Shown here piece by piece: positions 1-13,869 of a DNA stretch of 64,000 nt. A program made the translations under genes and the position numbers. The DNA is from an uncultured Atopobiaceae bacterium (lineage in GTDB: Bacteria; Actinomycetota; Coriobacteriia; Coriobacteriales; Atopobiaceae), in assembly GCA_947625235.1 (NCBI GenBank), contig CANQNP010000002.1, forward strand, positions 1-64,000. Reading direction: 5' to 3'. The notes below the pieces were generated by a model, which saw only the letters and a list, made by a program, of their open reading frames with translations, made no database searches and had not been told where the DNA came from. How positions within the stretch are numbered: position 1 is the first letter of the stretch; each line of letters begins with the position of its first letter.

Positions 1-565
1 ACTTTTCACCTTTCCCTCACGGTACTGGTTCACTATCGGTCACAGGATTGTACTTAGGCTTGGAGGGTGGTCCCCCCAGCTTCCCACCGGGTTTCACGTG
101 CCCGGCGGTACTCGGGAACATCCGCCACAGTCGACGCACTTTAACCTACGGGGCTGTAACCCGCTATGGCCTGCCTTCCCAGGCAGTTCGGCTAGCACGT
201 CGATTTCTTACTGTGTAGAGGGTGGCAGCACCTCAATGCAGCGTCCCACAACCCCAGCGGCATAACTCCTGCCAGATACACACGCTCGCTGGTTTGGCCT
301 CTTCCCCGTTCGCTCGCCACTACTAGGGGAGTCTCGGTTGATTTCTCTTCCTCCGGGTACTTAGATGTTTCAGTTCCCCGGGTGGCCTCCCATAGCCTAT
401 GTATTCAGCTATGGGTACCTGGACATAACTCCAGGTGGGTTTCCCCATTCGGAAATCCGCGGATCAAAGGGTATGTGCACCTCCCCGCGGCTTATCGCAG
501 CTTGTCACGTCCTTCATCGTTCTCCTGTGCCAAGGCATCCACCGTGTGCTCCTACCGTCTTCCCT
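1..565 (-). rRNA. 23S ribosomal RNA, 5' part (partial)
   Basis: The minus strand reads as the 5' portion of large-subunit rRNA. The conserved start motif ACACGGTGGATGCC lies at about 547-534. The 5' end is placed by analogy to the distance from this motif in E. coli, so it is accurate to a few bases. The gene continues past the left edge of the window, so the 3' part and any 5S gene are not visible. It lies downstream of the 16S gene in the same operon, with no tRNA between them. Confidence 0.97.
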
Positions 566-2313
<1,748 letters not shown>

Positions 2314-2580
2314 AAAAGTTTGTGAAGGCCTTGGGCCTTCGAACGTGCAATGTGAGATGTTTGAAAGGAAAGTCCAGCCCCAGCCTTTAAGATTCGAGTT
2401 TCCTTGAATAAGGAATCGACATCAAACAAAGGCTTACATCCAACCGTGATGGTTGGCGAAGCATTCGCTGGTTTGCTGTCTTGGCTGCTCAATGCAGCCA
2501 CAGTATCCGGTTTTCAAGGTTCGCGGCGCCCCGTGCCCAAGCCCTTGGAGGCTTGTTCGCGTTTTTGGGCGCGGAGATCA
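2314..2580 (-). promoter_or_regulatory. rRNA operon leader
   Basis: This transcribed leader lies between the rRNA promoter and 16S. Positions 2457-2484 form the 5' arm of the 16S processing stem; the matching arm is in the 16S-23S spacer at 741-762. The element TTGAAAACCGGATACTG (minus strand, about 2517-2501) resembles the conserved leader/spacer boxes that in other Gram-positive rRNA operons belong to the antitermination and processing signals. That role is inference. No open reading frame here looks coding. Confidence 0.6.
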
Positions 2581-2609
2581 ACTATAGCGCCCTCTCTTCC
2601 CGGATGCAA
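2581..2609 (-). promoter_or_regulatory. rRNA operon promoter
   Basis: Reading the minus strand, a -35 TTGCAT (2609-2604), a 17-base spacer and a -10 TATAGT (2586-2581) match the housekeeping sigma consensus closely. The promoter sits about 270 bases upstream of 16S in a locally AT-richer stretch that includes an upstream run of A residues. It is the clearest consensus promoter in the window. The rest of the gap to the next gene, 2610-2707, shows nothing else I can name. Confidence 0.8.
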
Positions 2610-2707
2610 CACTTTTTTACCGGAAATTTGCATTCACGGCTTCTCCACAACCGTGGCACGCGCAGGCGCGGGAGCAATATAGCACGCCGGGCGGCGCGAT
2701 CAAGCGC

Positions 2708-4105
2708 TCAACGCGAAGTCGTCCTTTCCACCACATCTTCCGCGGCGTCGAGGAGCCGGTCGCGCTCCTGCTTGGTGGGCGCCTCGGCGAAGATGCGCAC
2801 GAGGGGCTCTGATTCCGAGGTGCGCACGAGGAACCAGGATTCGTCTTCGAAGTGCATCTCGAGGCCCATCGCGTGGCTCATGAGCGTGGGCGCCTTGCCG
2901 AGCACGGCGCCCGGGTTCACGCCGGGCAGGAGGTTCTTGAGCATGGCCTTCGTGGCCACGTCGACGGGCACGGCGCGAAGGCCGTAGGACGTCGTGCCGA
3001 GCGTGGCGTCGAGCTCGGCCACGAGCTCGGAGAGAGGGCGAGCCGCCTGGCACGTGAGCTCGAGCACGCAGAGCGCCACCACGAAGGCGTCGCGGCTCTC
3101 GCCGAAGGCGGGGACCGTGAGGCCACCGAGCACGTCCGTCGTGGAGAGCACGCCGCCCGTGTTCACCTCGTCGCGCGCCCACGCGCGCTCGTCGCCCACG
3201 CGCACGAGCTCGAGGCCGAGGCGCCTGGCCTGGCGCTCCACCACCACGCTCGCGGTCCTCGGCACCACCACGCGGCCGCTGAGACCGCGATCCTCCACGA
3301 GGTGCGCCATGGCGAGGGCGTGCACCTTCGGCGAGGGCACGAGCGAGCCGTGCTCGTCGATGACGGCGAGGCGGTTCGAGGGACCGTCGAAGACGAAGCC
3401 CATGTCCGCGCCGCCCACGCGCACGGCGCGCTCGCAATCGTCTGCCCACGGCTCGATGGCCGCGGGATGGAGGTCGCCGAAATCGTCCACGTTCGCCCCG
3501 TGGATCTCGCGCACGGCGAGCCCGAGGCCGGCGAAGTAGGCGCGCGCGATGCCACGCGCCGTGCCGTAGAGCGGGTCCACCACGATGGAGAGCGAGGGGG
3601 CCATCGATTGCCCGATCGTGAACGAGCTCCGAAGGTGCGTGAGGTAGGGGCCCGTGAGGTCCACGAGGTTGAAGTGGCCCCGCTTGGGCTCCACCTTCGC
3701 CGGGACCATGCGCTCCACGAGCGCGGCCTCCTCGGCGCCCATCGCGTGCCCGCGCGAATCGCGCACGCGAATGCCGAGGTAGTTTGAAGAGCGGTGGTCG
3801 GCTCCCACCATGAAGCCGCCCGCGGCGCCCGCGTCCTCGGCGAGGGCGAGGTTCAGCGCGGGCATGGGCGTGGGCGCCTCCGCGAGGTGCACCGAGAGGC
3901 CCTCGGAGCCGAGGAAGGAGGCCACCGCGCGCGCGATCTCCGCCGAGCCGGCGCGCGTGTCGAAGGCCACGTAGGCGCGGCTCCCGCGATCGTCGTGGGC
4001 CCAGATCTCCGCGCACGCCGACGCCACGCGCAGCGCCACCTCCTTCGCCTCCGCGAGGGAGCAGCGGGAATACCAACCGTCGTTCGTGAAGCGGATGTAG
4101 GCCAT
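2708..4105 (-). CDS. Phosphohexomutase-fold protein with degenerate catalytic motifs
   Basis: This 465-residue protein aligns along its length with the phosphoglucomutase/phosphomannomutase family, whose four domains normally interconvert hexose 1- and 6-phosphates. Family landmarks are recognisable: VAFDTRAGS near residue 47, the PTPMPALN segment, and a domain-4 phosphate loop RTSESEPLVRI near the C-terminus. The catalytic phosphoserine loop TASHNP is replaced by GADHRS, so the serine position is Asp. The metal loop DGDxDR is replaced by DGPSNR, and the sugar-specificity loop is also unlike active members. It is therefore probably not a normal mutase. It follows galU by 50 bases on the same strand, where an active glucose mutase would be expected. 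The ATG at 4105 was chosen because homology begins there; the ribosome binding site is weak. Confidence 0.75.
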   Translation of the reverse strand: MAYIRFTNDGWYSRCSLAEAKEVALRVASACAEIWAHDDRGSRAYVAFDTRAGSAEIARAVASFLGSEGLSVHLAEAPTPMPALNLALAEDAGAAGGFMVGADHRSSNYLGIRVRDSRGHAMGAEEAALVERMVPAKVEPKRGHFNLVDLTGPYLTHLRSSFTIGQSMAPSLSIVVDPLYGTARGIARAYFAGLGLAVREIHGANVDDFGDLHPAAIEPWADDCERAVRVGGADMGFVFDGPSNRLAVIDEHGSLVPSPKVHALAMAHLVEDRGLSGRVVVPRTASVVVERQARRLGLELVRVGDERAWARDEVNTGGVLSTTDVLGGLTVPAFGESRDAFVVALCVLELTCQAARPLSELVAELDATLGTTSYGLRAVPVDVATKAMLKNLLPGVNPGAVLGKAPTLMSHAMGLEMHFEDESWFLVRTSESEPLVRIFAEAPTKQERDRLLDAAEDVVERTTSR

Positions 4106-4155
4106 GGGCGGGTGGTCCTTCGGGTCGTTCTCGGCGGATCTCGGATGCGGCGGGG

Positions 4156-5043
4156 CTACGCGATGAGCGAGGCGTCGTCGCCGAGCTCCTCGAGGAAGGC
4201 GCCCTTCGCGGCCTCGCTCGCGAGCGCCATGCGCGCGTTCGCCGCGGCCCACGTGGCGGGCGTGCCCGTGTCGAGGCCGTCGCGGCCGTCGATGACGAGC
4301 GCGTACATCTCCTCTTCCTCGAGCAGGCGCACGAGGGCGTCCGTGAGCTGGATCTCGCCGCTCGCGCCTTCGCCTTGGTCCTCGAGGAGCTCCATCACGC
4401 GGGGAGAGAGCAGGTAGCGACCCACGATCGCGAGGTTCGTGGGCGCCTCCTCGGGAGATGGCTTCTCCACGAGGCCGGAGAGCTTGAGCACCGCGCCGGG
4501 CGCGTTCTCGTCATCGCCGGCCACGAGCTCGCCCGCGACGATGCCCCAGCGCCCGGTGGTCGAGGGGTCCACCGGCGCCACGGCGATCACGGACGCGCCG
4601 CCGTGCGCGGCCGAGACGGCCGCCATGGCGGGGTTCATGCCGTGCGCGGGGACCACGTAGTCGCCGAGGAGCACGAAGAACGGCTCGTCGCCCACCTCGC
4701 TCGCCGCCTGGAGCACGGCGTGGCCGAGCCCGAGCGGCTCGTCTTGGTAGACGAAGGCCACGGGAAGCGACCCCGCCTCCCCCACCTTCTCGGCGAGGGG
4801 CGCCTTACCATGCGCGCGGAGGAAGTCCTCAAGCGCCGGCGCCGGGGAGAAGTAGGCCTCGAGCATGGGCTTCTCGCGCGAGTTCACGATGATGGCCGCG
4901 TCCACACCCTCCACGTCGAGCGCCTCCTCCACCACGTGCTGGATCACCGGGGTGTCGAGGAGCGGAAGGAGCTCCTTCGGCACGCCTTTGGTGGCGGGGA
5001 GGAAGCGCGTGCCCAAGCCGGCGGCGGGGATGATGGCCTTCAT
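4156..5043 (-). CDS. galU: UTP-glucose-1-phosphate uridylyltransferase
   Basis: This 295-residue cytoplasmic nucleotidyltransferase makes UDP-glucose from UTP and glucose 1-phosphate for glycans and glycolipids. The N-terminal nucleotide-binding signature AAGLGTRFLPATKG with the following PKELLP is at residues 7-27. The QDEPLGLGHAVL segment and VLLGDYVV follow, as in GalU. Length matches the family. It starts 27 bases after a DtxR-type regulator and precedes the degenerate phosphohexomutase, so the three are probably co-transcribed from the murA side. The RBS is GAAAGGG before ATG 5043. Confidence 0.93.
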   Translation of the reverse strand: MKAIIPAAGLGTRFLPATKGVPKELLPLLDTPVIQHVVEEALDVEGVDAAIIVNSREKPMLEAYFSPAPALEDFLRAHGKAPLAEKVGEAGSLPVAFVYQDEPLGLGHAVLQAASEVGDEPFFVLLGDYVVPAHGMNPAMAAVSAAHGGASVIAVAPVDPSTTGRWGIVAGELVAGDDENAPGAVLKLSGLVEKPSPEEAPTNLAIVGRYLLSPRVMELLEDQGEGASGEIQLTDALVRLLEEEEMYALVIDGRDGLDTGTPATWAAANARMALASEAAKGAFLEELGDDASLIA

Positions 5044-5070
5044 GCGAAACCCTTTCTCGAATCTGCGCGG

Positions 5071-5535
5071 CTATTCGTGGAGGTGCGTGCCGTGCACGCT
5101 GCCCTCGGAAAACTCCTTCACCTGCATGCCCTGGCCCTCGAGGTAGAGGGTCCAGCGGCGCATCGTGTCCTCGGAGAGGGCGTGCTCCATGAGGCACGCC
5201 TCGGCGTCGGCGACCTTCGGCTCCACGCCGAGGTCCTCCTCGAGGAAGGTGCGCAGCATCCGATGGCACTTCCAGAGGAGCTCGGCGTAGGCGCGGCCCT
5301 CGTCCGTGAGCCCCACGCGGCCGTAGCGGTGCTGGACGACGTAGCCCTTGTCCTTCAGCGTGACGAGGGCCTTCGCGACGCTCGCCTTCGAGACGTCGAG
5401 GAGCTCCGCCACCGCCACCGAGCGCACGGCCTCGGCGCCGTCCTCGTCGAGCATGATGCGCCAGATGGCCTCGAGGTAGTCCTCGTTTGCCATCGTGAGG
5501 CTGTGGAGGTCGGCCACTTCGCTCGATGTCGCCAT
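5071..5535 (-). CDS. DtxR/MntR-family metal-dependent transcriptional regulator
   Basis: This 154-residue DNA-binding repressor belongs to the iron/manganese-sensing DtxR family. An N-terminal winged helix-turn-helix (about residues 15-75, with the recognition region LLDVSKASVAKALVTLKDKG) is followed by a dimerisation domain carrying the metal ligands. The family hallmark ExCxxEH appears as EACLMEHALSE near residues 112-122, with the upstream His ligand in KCHRMLRTFLEEDLG. There is no C-terminal SH3 domain, as in MntR-type short members. It lies 17 bases after murA and 27 before galU. The metal specificity cannot be assigned from sequence alone. RBS: GGGGGAAGCG before ATG. Confidence 0.88.
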   Translation of the reverse strand: MATSSEVADLHSLTMANEDYLEAIWRIMLDEDGAEAVRSVAVAELLDVSKASVAKALVTLKDKGYVVQHRYGRVGLTDEGRAYAELLWKCHRMLRTFLEEDLGVEPKVADAEACLMEHALSEDTMRRWTLYLEGQGMQVKEFSEGSVHGTHLHE

Positions 5536-5552
5536 CGCTTCCCCCTCGTGCC

Positions 5553-6812
5553 CTAGAGGTCCACGCGGCTCACCTCCGCGCCCAGGCCCTGGAGCTTGGG
5601 CACGAAGTCCTCGTAGCCGCGGTCGATGTGGTGGATGTCGCTCACGGTGGTGTAGCCGTCCGCGACGAGCCCGGCGAGCACGAGTGCCGCGCCGCCGCGC
5701 AGATCGGGCGCCGTCACCGGCGCGCCGGAGAGGCCGTCCACGCCGCGGACGATGGCGTGGTGGCCTTCGATGATGATGTCGGCGCCCATGCGCGAGAGCT
5801 CCGCCGCGAGCATGAAGCGGCTCTCGAAGATGTTCTCCGTGACGACGCAGCTGCCGCGGGCCACGGAGAGGAGCACCATCGTCTGGGCCTGCATGTCCGT
5901 CGGAAAGCCCGGGAAGGGCAGCGTCTGGATGTCGAGGGCGCGAAGCGGCCCCTCGCGGCTGATGGTGCAGGAGCGCTCGCCGCGCTCCACCTGCATGCCC
6001 ATTGATTCGTATTTGCGGAGGACGAGGCCGAGGTGCTCGGGGTCGAAGCCCGTGACCGTCACGGGGCCGCCCGTGAGTGCGCCCGCCGCGAGGAAGGTGC
6101 CCGCCTCGATGCGATCACCCACCACCTCGTGCTCCACCGGGTGCAGCGCCGAGACGCCTTTGACCTTGATGGTCGGGGTGCCGGCGCCCTCGATCTCGGC
6201 GCCCATCTCCGAGAGCATGGTCGCGAGATCGCAGATCTCCGGCTCGCGCGCGGCGTTTTCGATCGTCGTCTCGCCCTCGGCGAGCACCGAGGCCATGAGG
6301 AGGTTCTCCGTGGCGCCCACGCTCGCGAAGTCGAGCGGCACGAACGCGCCCGTGAGCTCGCCGTCCACCCTGGCCACGATGTCGCCGTGGTCCTGCGAGA
6401 ACGTGACTCCGAGCGCGGAGAGGCCGCGAAGGTGCATGTCGATCTTGCGCGCGCCGATGTTGCAGCCGCCCGGCATGGCCACGCGCGCCTTGCCGAAGCG
6501 CGCGATGAGGGGGCCGAGCACCGCGGTGGAGGCGCGCATCTGGGCCACGAGCTCGTAGGGGGTCACCCAGCTCTCCACGCCCGAGGTGTCGATCACGAGC
6601 GTGTGCTCGTCCTCCACCTCGATGGAGGCCCCGAGGCGCGTGAGCACCTTGCCCATCACGTGGACGTCGGAGATGTTCGGGACGTTCGTGAGGCGGGAGA
6701 CGCCCGGCGCCATCAAGGTGGCCGCCATGAGCTTCAGCGCTGAGTTCTTGGCGCCCTCGACGCGGACCGTGCCGCGCACGGGCGGGCCGCCAACGACTCG
6801 GATTGCCTCCAC
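5553..6812 (-). CDS. murA: UDP-N-acetylglucosamine 1-carboxyvinyltransferase
   Basis: This 419-residue enzyme catalyses the first committed step of peptidoglycan synthesis, transferring enolpyruvate from PEP to UDP-GlcNAc. The N-terminal GTVRVEGAKNSALKLMAA segment and the catalytic loop MPGGCNIGARKIDMHL (Cys at about residue 117) are intact. Because the loop residue is Cys rather than the Asp of mycobacteria, the enzyme is predicted to be a fosfomycin target. The start is GTG at 6812 after AAGGAGGGGGC. An 85-base gap separates it from atpC, so it may be read through from the ATP synthase operon or have its own promoter; no clear consensus is visible. Confidence 0.95.
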   Translation of the reverse strand: MEAIRVVGGPPVRGTVRVEGAKNSALKLMAATLMAPGVSRLTNVPNISDVHVMGKVLTRLGASIEVEDEHTLVIDTSGVESWVTPYELVAQMRASTAVLGPLIARFGKARVAMPGGCNIGARKIDMHLRGLSALGVTFSQDHGDIVARVDGELTGAFVPLDFASVGATENLLMASVLAEGETTIENAAREPEICDLATMLSEMGAEIEGAGTPTIKVKGVSALHPVEHEVVGDRIEAGTFLAAGALTGGPVTVTGFDPEHLGLVLRKYESMGMQVERGERSCTISREGPLRALDIQTLPFPGFPTDMQAQTMVLLSVARGSCVVTENIFESRFMLAAELSRMGADIIIEGHHAIVRGVDGLSGAPVTAPDLRGGAALVLAGLVADGYTTVSDIHHIDRGYEDFVPKLQGLGAEVSRVDL

Positions 6813-6897
6813 GCCCCCTCCTTGGTCTCGCGTGCCCCGCTTGCGGGCCCCATTCTAGTGGAGCGTATGTGAAGTCCGCGTGGTCGAGCCGCGCGCC

Positions 6898-7326
6898 CTA
6901 GCGGGCGTGGTACTTCTCGTCCACCTTCAAGAGGAGGTCGCACCAGCGGATCTTGCTCTCGAAGTACGAACGACCCGGGTCGTCGGCCGCAAGCTCCTCG
7001 AGCGCGTCCTCGGCATCGTCCTTCGTGTCCTCCACGACGTCGGGATCGATGTCGTCCACGTTGCGGGCGTGATCCGCGAGGACGATCACGCGCTCGTCGG
7101 AGATGCCGCAGTAGCCGCCGGAGATGACGATGTGGGTCGTGGTCTCGCCCGCCTCGTCCGGCACGTGGTTGATGCGCATGACGCCCTCGCCGAGCGCGCA
7201 GATCTCGGGCGCGTGGTGTGGGAGGATCCCGAGCTCGCCCGTGCGCGTGATCACCGTCACCGAGAGCGCGTCGCCCTCGCTGAGGAGCTTGTCCGGCCGG
7301 ACGATCTGGTACTTGAAGGTGTCCAA
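6898..7326 (-). CDS. atpC: F1Fo ATP synthase epsilon subunit
   Basis: This 142-residue epsilon subunit of the F1 stalk couples rotation to catalysis and can inhibit hydrolysis. The N-terminal beta-sandwich shows the typical GELGILPHHAPEI segment near residues 30-42 and VISGGYCGISDERVIVLADHA. The C-terminal part is an acidic helical region. It is the last gene of the ATP synthase operon, 29 bases after atpD. Confidence 0.95.
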   Translation of the reverse strand: MDTFKYQIVRPDKLLSEGDALSVTVITRTGELGILPHHAPEICALGEGVMRINHVPDEAGETTTHIVISGGYCGISDERVIVLADHARNVDDIDPDVVEDTKDDAEDALEELAADDPGRSYFESKIRWCDLLLKVDEKYHAR

Positions 7327-7355
7327 GGTCTTTGCCTACTCACTCATCGCGCAGC

Positions 7356-11455
<4,100 letters not shown>

Positions 11456-11462
11456 TGCCCTC

Positions 11463-11927
11463 CTAAGATTCACTACCTGAGTTCTTCAAGGCGCGGCGCG
11501 CGTTCTCGAGCTGCGTGCGCACGGAGGCGTCCTTGCGCTCGCCGCGCGCGTTCACGATGATCCCGCCGATGATCGCGGGGTCGACCTTCTCCACCAGCTG
11601 GATGGGCCCCGAGTACTCGGCCTTGAGGAATTCCTTCACCTCCTGGCGGAGGTCGTCGTCAAGCGGGATCGCCGTCGTCACGTCCACGACCGTCACCTCG
11701 CCCTGCGCGCGAAAGAGGTCGCTGTAGCGCGCGGAGATGAGCGGCAGGAGCTTGTCGTCGCCGCGCTCGAGGATCACGCGCATCGTGTCGTTCACCTCGT
11801 CGAGGCTCTCGGCGAGGTGCTCGATGACGTTCAGGTCCTCGAGCTCGCGGCCCTCCGCCTGCGCGGCCTCGAGCAGCGTGGCGGCGTAGGTTTCCACCTT
11901 GGCGTGGTCCTCGGCGCTAAGACTCAT
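11463..11927 (-). CDS. atpH: F1Fo ATP synthase delta subunit
   Basis: This 154-residue peripheral stalk subunit joins F1 alpha to the b dimer. The N-terminal [14 protein letters not shown] helix and the C-terminal [21 protein letters not shown] segment (family consensus DPxLIGGxxxxxGdxxiDxS) identify it. It is about 20-25 residues shorter than the usual 175-180, apparently within the helical N-terminal domain. The ATG at 11927 overlaps the atpF stop by 11 bases. A longer in-frame upstream start would read nonsense across atpF and was rejected. Confidence 0.9.
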   Translation of the reverse strand: MSLSAEDHAKVETYAATLLEAAQAEGRELEDLNVIEHLAESLDEVNDTMRVILERGDDKLLPLISARYSDLFRAQGEVTVVDVTTAIPLDDDLRQEVKEFLKAEYSGPIQLVEKVDPAIIGGIIVNARGERKDASVRTQLENARRALKNSGSES

Positions 11928-12501
11928 CGACGTCCCCTGCCTTGGCGAGGTAGCGCTCGATGATGCGCTTCTGCGCGTCCTCGTCGAGCGATTCGCCGAT
12001 GATCTTCGCCGCGAGGTCCACCGAGATGTCGGCCACCTGCTCGGTGAGCTCGTCCATCGTGGCGTCACGCTCGGCGGCGAGCGCCGTGCGCGTGCGCTCG
12101 GTGAGCTCCGCCGCCTGCTTGCGGGCGTCGTCGATGATCTCGGCCTTGGTGGCCTCGGCGCTCTTCTTGGCCTCGGCGATGATGCTGTCGGCCCTCGCCT
12201 GCGCCTCTTGGATGGTGGCCTCGGACTTCTTCAAGGCGTTCTGGGCATCGAGCTTCGTCTTCTCGGACTCGTCGATGTTGTCTTGGATCGTCTGCTGGCG
12301 CGAGTCGAGCGTCTTCAGGACGCTCGGCCAGATGAACTTCGCGAGCACCACGAAGATGACGATGAAGGCGATGAGCGCCGGGAAGAACTCAGCCGGCTTC
12401 GGGATGAGGATGTCGAAGGCGGTGACCGCCAACGCGGGACGGGGCCAGAGGAGCACCCCGAGCAGGGCGACGAGTGCCGCGCCCTTCGGGAAGCGACGCA
12501 T
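11917..12501 (-). CDS. atpF: F1Fo ATP synthase b subunit
   Basis: This 194-residue peripheral stalk b subunit has a basic, hydrophobic N-terminus (MRRFPKGAALVALLGVLLWP) that reads like a signal peptide. The family membrane helix follows around residues 38-58 (EFFPALIAFIVIFVVLAKFI). The rest is a long charged coiled coil (about residues 62-180). An extra N-terminal hydrophobic segment is known from other actinobacterial b subunits; whether it is cleaved here cannot be seen. It lies 20 bases after atpE. Confidence 0.93.
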   Translation of the reverse strand: MRRFPKGAALVALLGVLLWPRPALAVTAFDILIPKPAEFFPALIAFIVIFVVLAKFIWPSVLKTLDSRQQTIQDNIDESEKTKLDAQNALKKSEATIQEAQARADSIIAEAKKSAEATKAEIIDDARKQAAELTERTRTALAAERDATMDELTEQVADISVDLAAKIIGESLDEDAQKRIIERYLAKAGDVDES

Positions 12502-12521
12502 AGTGGGAACCTCCCGGTTCG

Positions 12522-12716
12522 CTACGACACGACGAGCGCGACCACGAAGCCAATCAGAGCGAGGGCTTCGACGAAGGCCGAGCCGAGGATGAAGACGGTG
12601 AAGAGGCGCCCCTGCACCTCAGGCTGGCGCGCCATGGACGTCGTGGCGCCATAGGCCGCGATGCCAATGCCAATGCCGGCGCCGATGACGCCGAGGCCGT
12701 ATCCGATAACTCCCAC
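12522..12716 (-). CDS. atpE: F1Fo ATP synthase c subunit (proteolipid)
   Basis: This 64-residue hairpin of two membrane helices forms the rotor ring. The polar loop SMARQPE and the ion-binding glutamate in ILGSAFVEALALIGFV are present. At the positions that bind sodium in Ilyobacter-type rings (Gln in helix 1, Ser after the helix-2 Glu), this protein has Ile and Ala. Proton rather than sodium coupling is therefore predicted. It starts with GTG at 12716 after AAAGGAGGAATC. At 64 residues it is shorter than the common 70-80, lacking extra N-terminal residues. Confidence 0.95.
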   Translation of the reverse strand: MGVIGYGLGVIGAGIGIGIAAYGATTSMARQPEVQGRLFTVFILGSAFVEALALIGFVVALVVS

Positions 12717-12726
12717 GATTCCTCCT

Positions 12727-13527
12727 TTATTCCTCTTCCTCGGCCAACTGGACGTAGACGCCAGTGAGCATGGCGAAGACGTAGGCCTGGATGGCCGCCA
12801 CCAGCATCTCCACGAGGTAGATGATGATGAGCAGCAGGATCCACATGAGGCTGATGCCGGTGCCGGTGATGGCCTCGAGGGTGATGCCCTGGGCGAGGCG
12901 CTGGATGAAGAGCGACGCGAGGATGGCGAAGGTGCCCATCACCACGTGCCCCGCGAACATGTTACAGAAGAGACGGACGGCGAGCGTGATGAGGCGAAGG
13001 AAGGTCGAGAAGAGCTCGATCACCCACACGAGCCAGTCCATCGGGAAGGGCACGCCGGAGGGCTTGAGGCTCTTGAGGTAGCCCCAGCCGCCGTGCTTCT
13101 TCACGCCGACGCCGATGAAGTACACGAAGGTCATGAGCGCGAGCGCGAGCGTGACGCCGATCGTGCCCGTGCCCGGGTGCGCGCCCGGCACGAGGCCGAT
13201 GAGGTTGTTGATGAGGATGAAGAAGAAGACCGTCGCGATGAACGGGAAGTGCTGGCGCCACGTGGCGCCGAGGAGGTCGATCACGAGGTCCTTGCGGGCG
13301 AACTCCACGAGATACTCGATCGCGTTCACGAAGCGGCCCTCGGGCACGAGGTGCGCCGCCTGGCGCCTCTTGAAGGCGAAGAGGAGGATCACGAGGATCA
13401 CCACCGCGACGGCCATCCAGAACGTGTACTGCGTGAAGCCGAAGTACTCGTCGCCGATGATCGGCTGCGCGACGAAGCTGTCGACGAGCTCGTTGACGGC
13501 ATCAGGCAACTGCTCGAACTCGCTCAC
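12727..13527 (-). CDS. atpB: F1Fo ATP synthase a subunit
   Basis: This 266-residue membrane stator carries the two half-channels. The essential arginine lies in LAVRLFCNMFAGHVV (about residue 187), and the C-terminal helix IIYLVEMLVAAIQAYVFAML contains the conserved Gln. Five or six membrane helices are apparent. Its start overlaps the stop of the upstream small membrane protein by four bases. Confidence 0.95.
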   Translation of the reverse strand: MSEFEQLPDAVNELVDSFVAQPIIGDEYFGFTQYTFWMAVAVVILVILLFAFKRRQAAHLVPEGRFVNAIEYLVEFARKDLVIDLLGATWRQHFPFIATVFFFILINNLIGLVPGAHPGTGTIGVTLALALMTFVYFIGVGVKKHGGWGYLKSLKPSGVPFPMDWLVWVIELFSTFLRLITLAVRLFCNMFAGHVVMGTFAILASLFIQRLAQGITLEAITGTGISLMWILLLIIIYLVEMLVAAIQAYVFAMLTGVYVQLAEEEE

Positions 13528-13820
13528 GCCCCCACCTCCTTAGAGCTGAACGGGCGCATCCAGCGCCAGGCGACGACCGACTCCGCGCCGAAGAGCGCGA
13601 GGAAGGTGCCCATGGTGGTGCAGGCATAGGGCAGAAACGCGCTTCCCAAGCGCAGGGAGCCCATGCCGAGCAGGATCATGAGCAGGGCGAACGAACCCAT
13701 GATCGACGCGAGTCCCGAGGCTATGGAGGCGTGCTTGCCGTGGCGGGCATGGCGAGCCAGGAGAAGGCCCGGCAGGGCGCCTGCGACGCCCGAAGCCACA
13801 CCAAGCACGAACACCAGCAC
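13524..13820 (-). CDS. Small membrane protein in the atpI position
   Basis: This 98-residue hydrophobic protein has three probable membrane helices (about residues 1-22, 33-55 and 62-80) and a charged C-terminus. It has no motif I can name. It is the first gene of the ATP synthase operon and overlaps atpB by four bases, exactly where atpI or the actinobacterial AtpI-like assembly factor lies. A role in c-ring or complex assembly is therefore inferred from position only. The start is a GTG at 13820 behind AAAGGCGG; a later start is possible. Confidence 0.6.
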   Translation of the reverse strand: MLVFVLGVASGVAGALPGLLLARHARHGKHASIASGLASIMGSFALLMILLGMGSLRLGSAFLPYACTTMGTFLALFGAESVVAWRWMRPFSSKEVGA

Positions 13821-13858
13821 GCAAGCCGCCTTTCAAAAGGGATCGCGAACGTCTGCCC

Positions 13859-13864
13859 ATAGTA
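13859..13864 (-). promoter_or_regulatory. Candidate -10 of the ATP synthase operon
   Basis: TACTAT on the minus strand lies about 40 bases before the first gene of the operon, in the short gap after rpiB-upp. No good -35 is recognisable at 16-18 bases, so this is a weak call based on position and the hexamer. Confidence 0.3.
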
Positions 13865-13869
13865 CCCCA

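Noticed and set aside
2852-3787. Long plus-strand open frame antisense to the phosphohexomutase homologue, rich in His and Arg
   Set aside because: It is a GC-skew shadow of the minus-strand gene: repetitive HGERGRH-type composition, no ribosome binding site and no family resemblance. Similar frames lie opposite atpA, purF, purD, typA and others.
12727-13629. Plus-strand frames opposite atpB and the atpI-like gene
   Set aside because: They are antisense to clear membrane protein genes, with no start signals and no recognisable fold.
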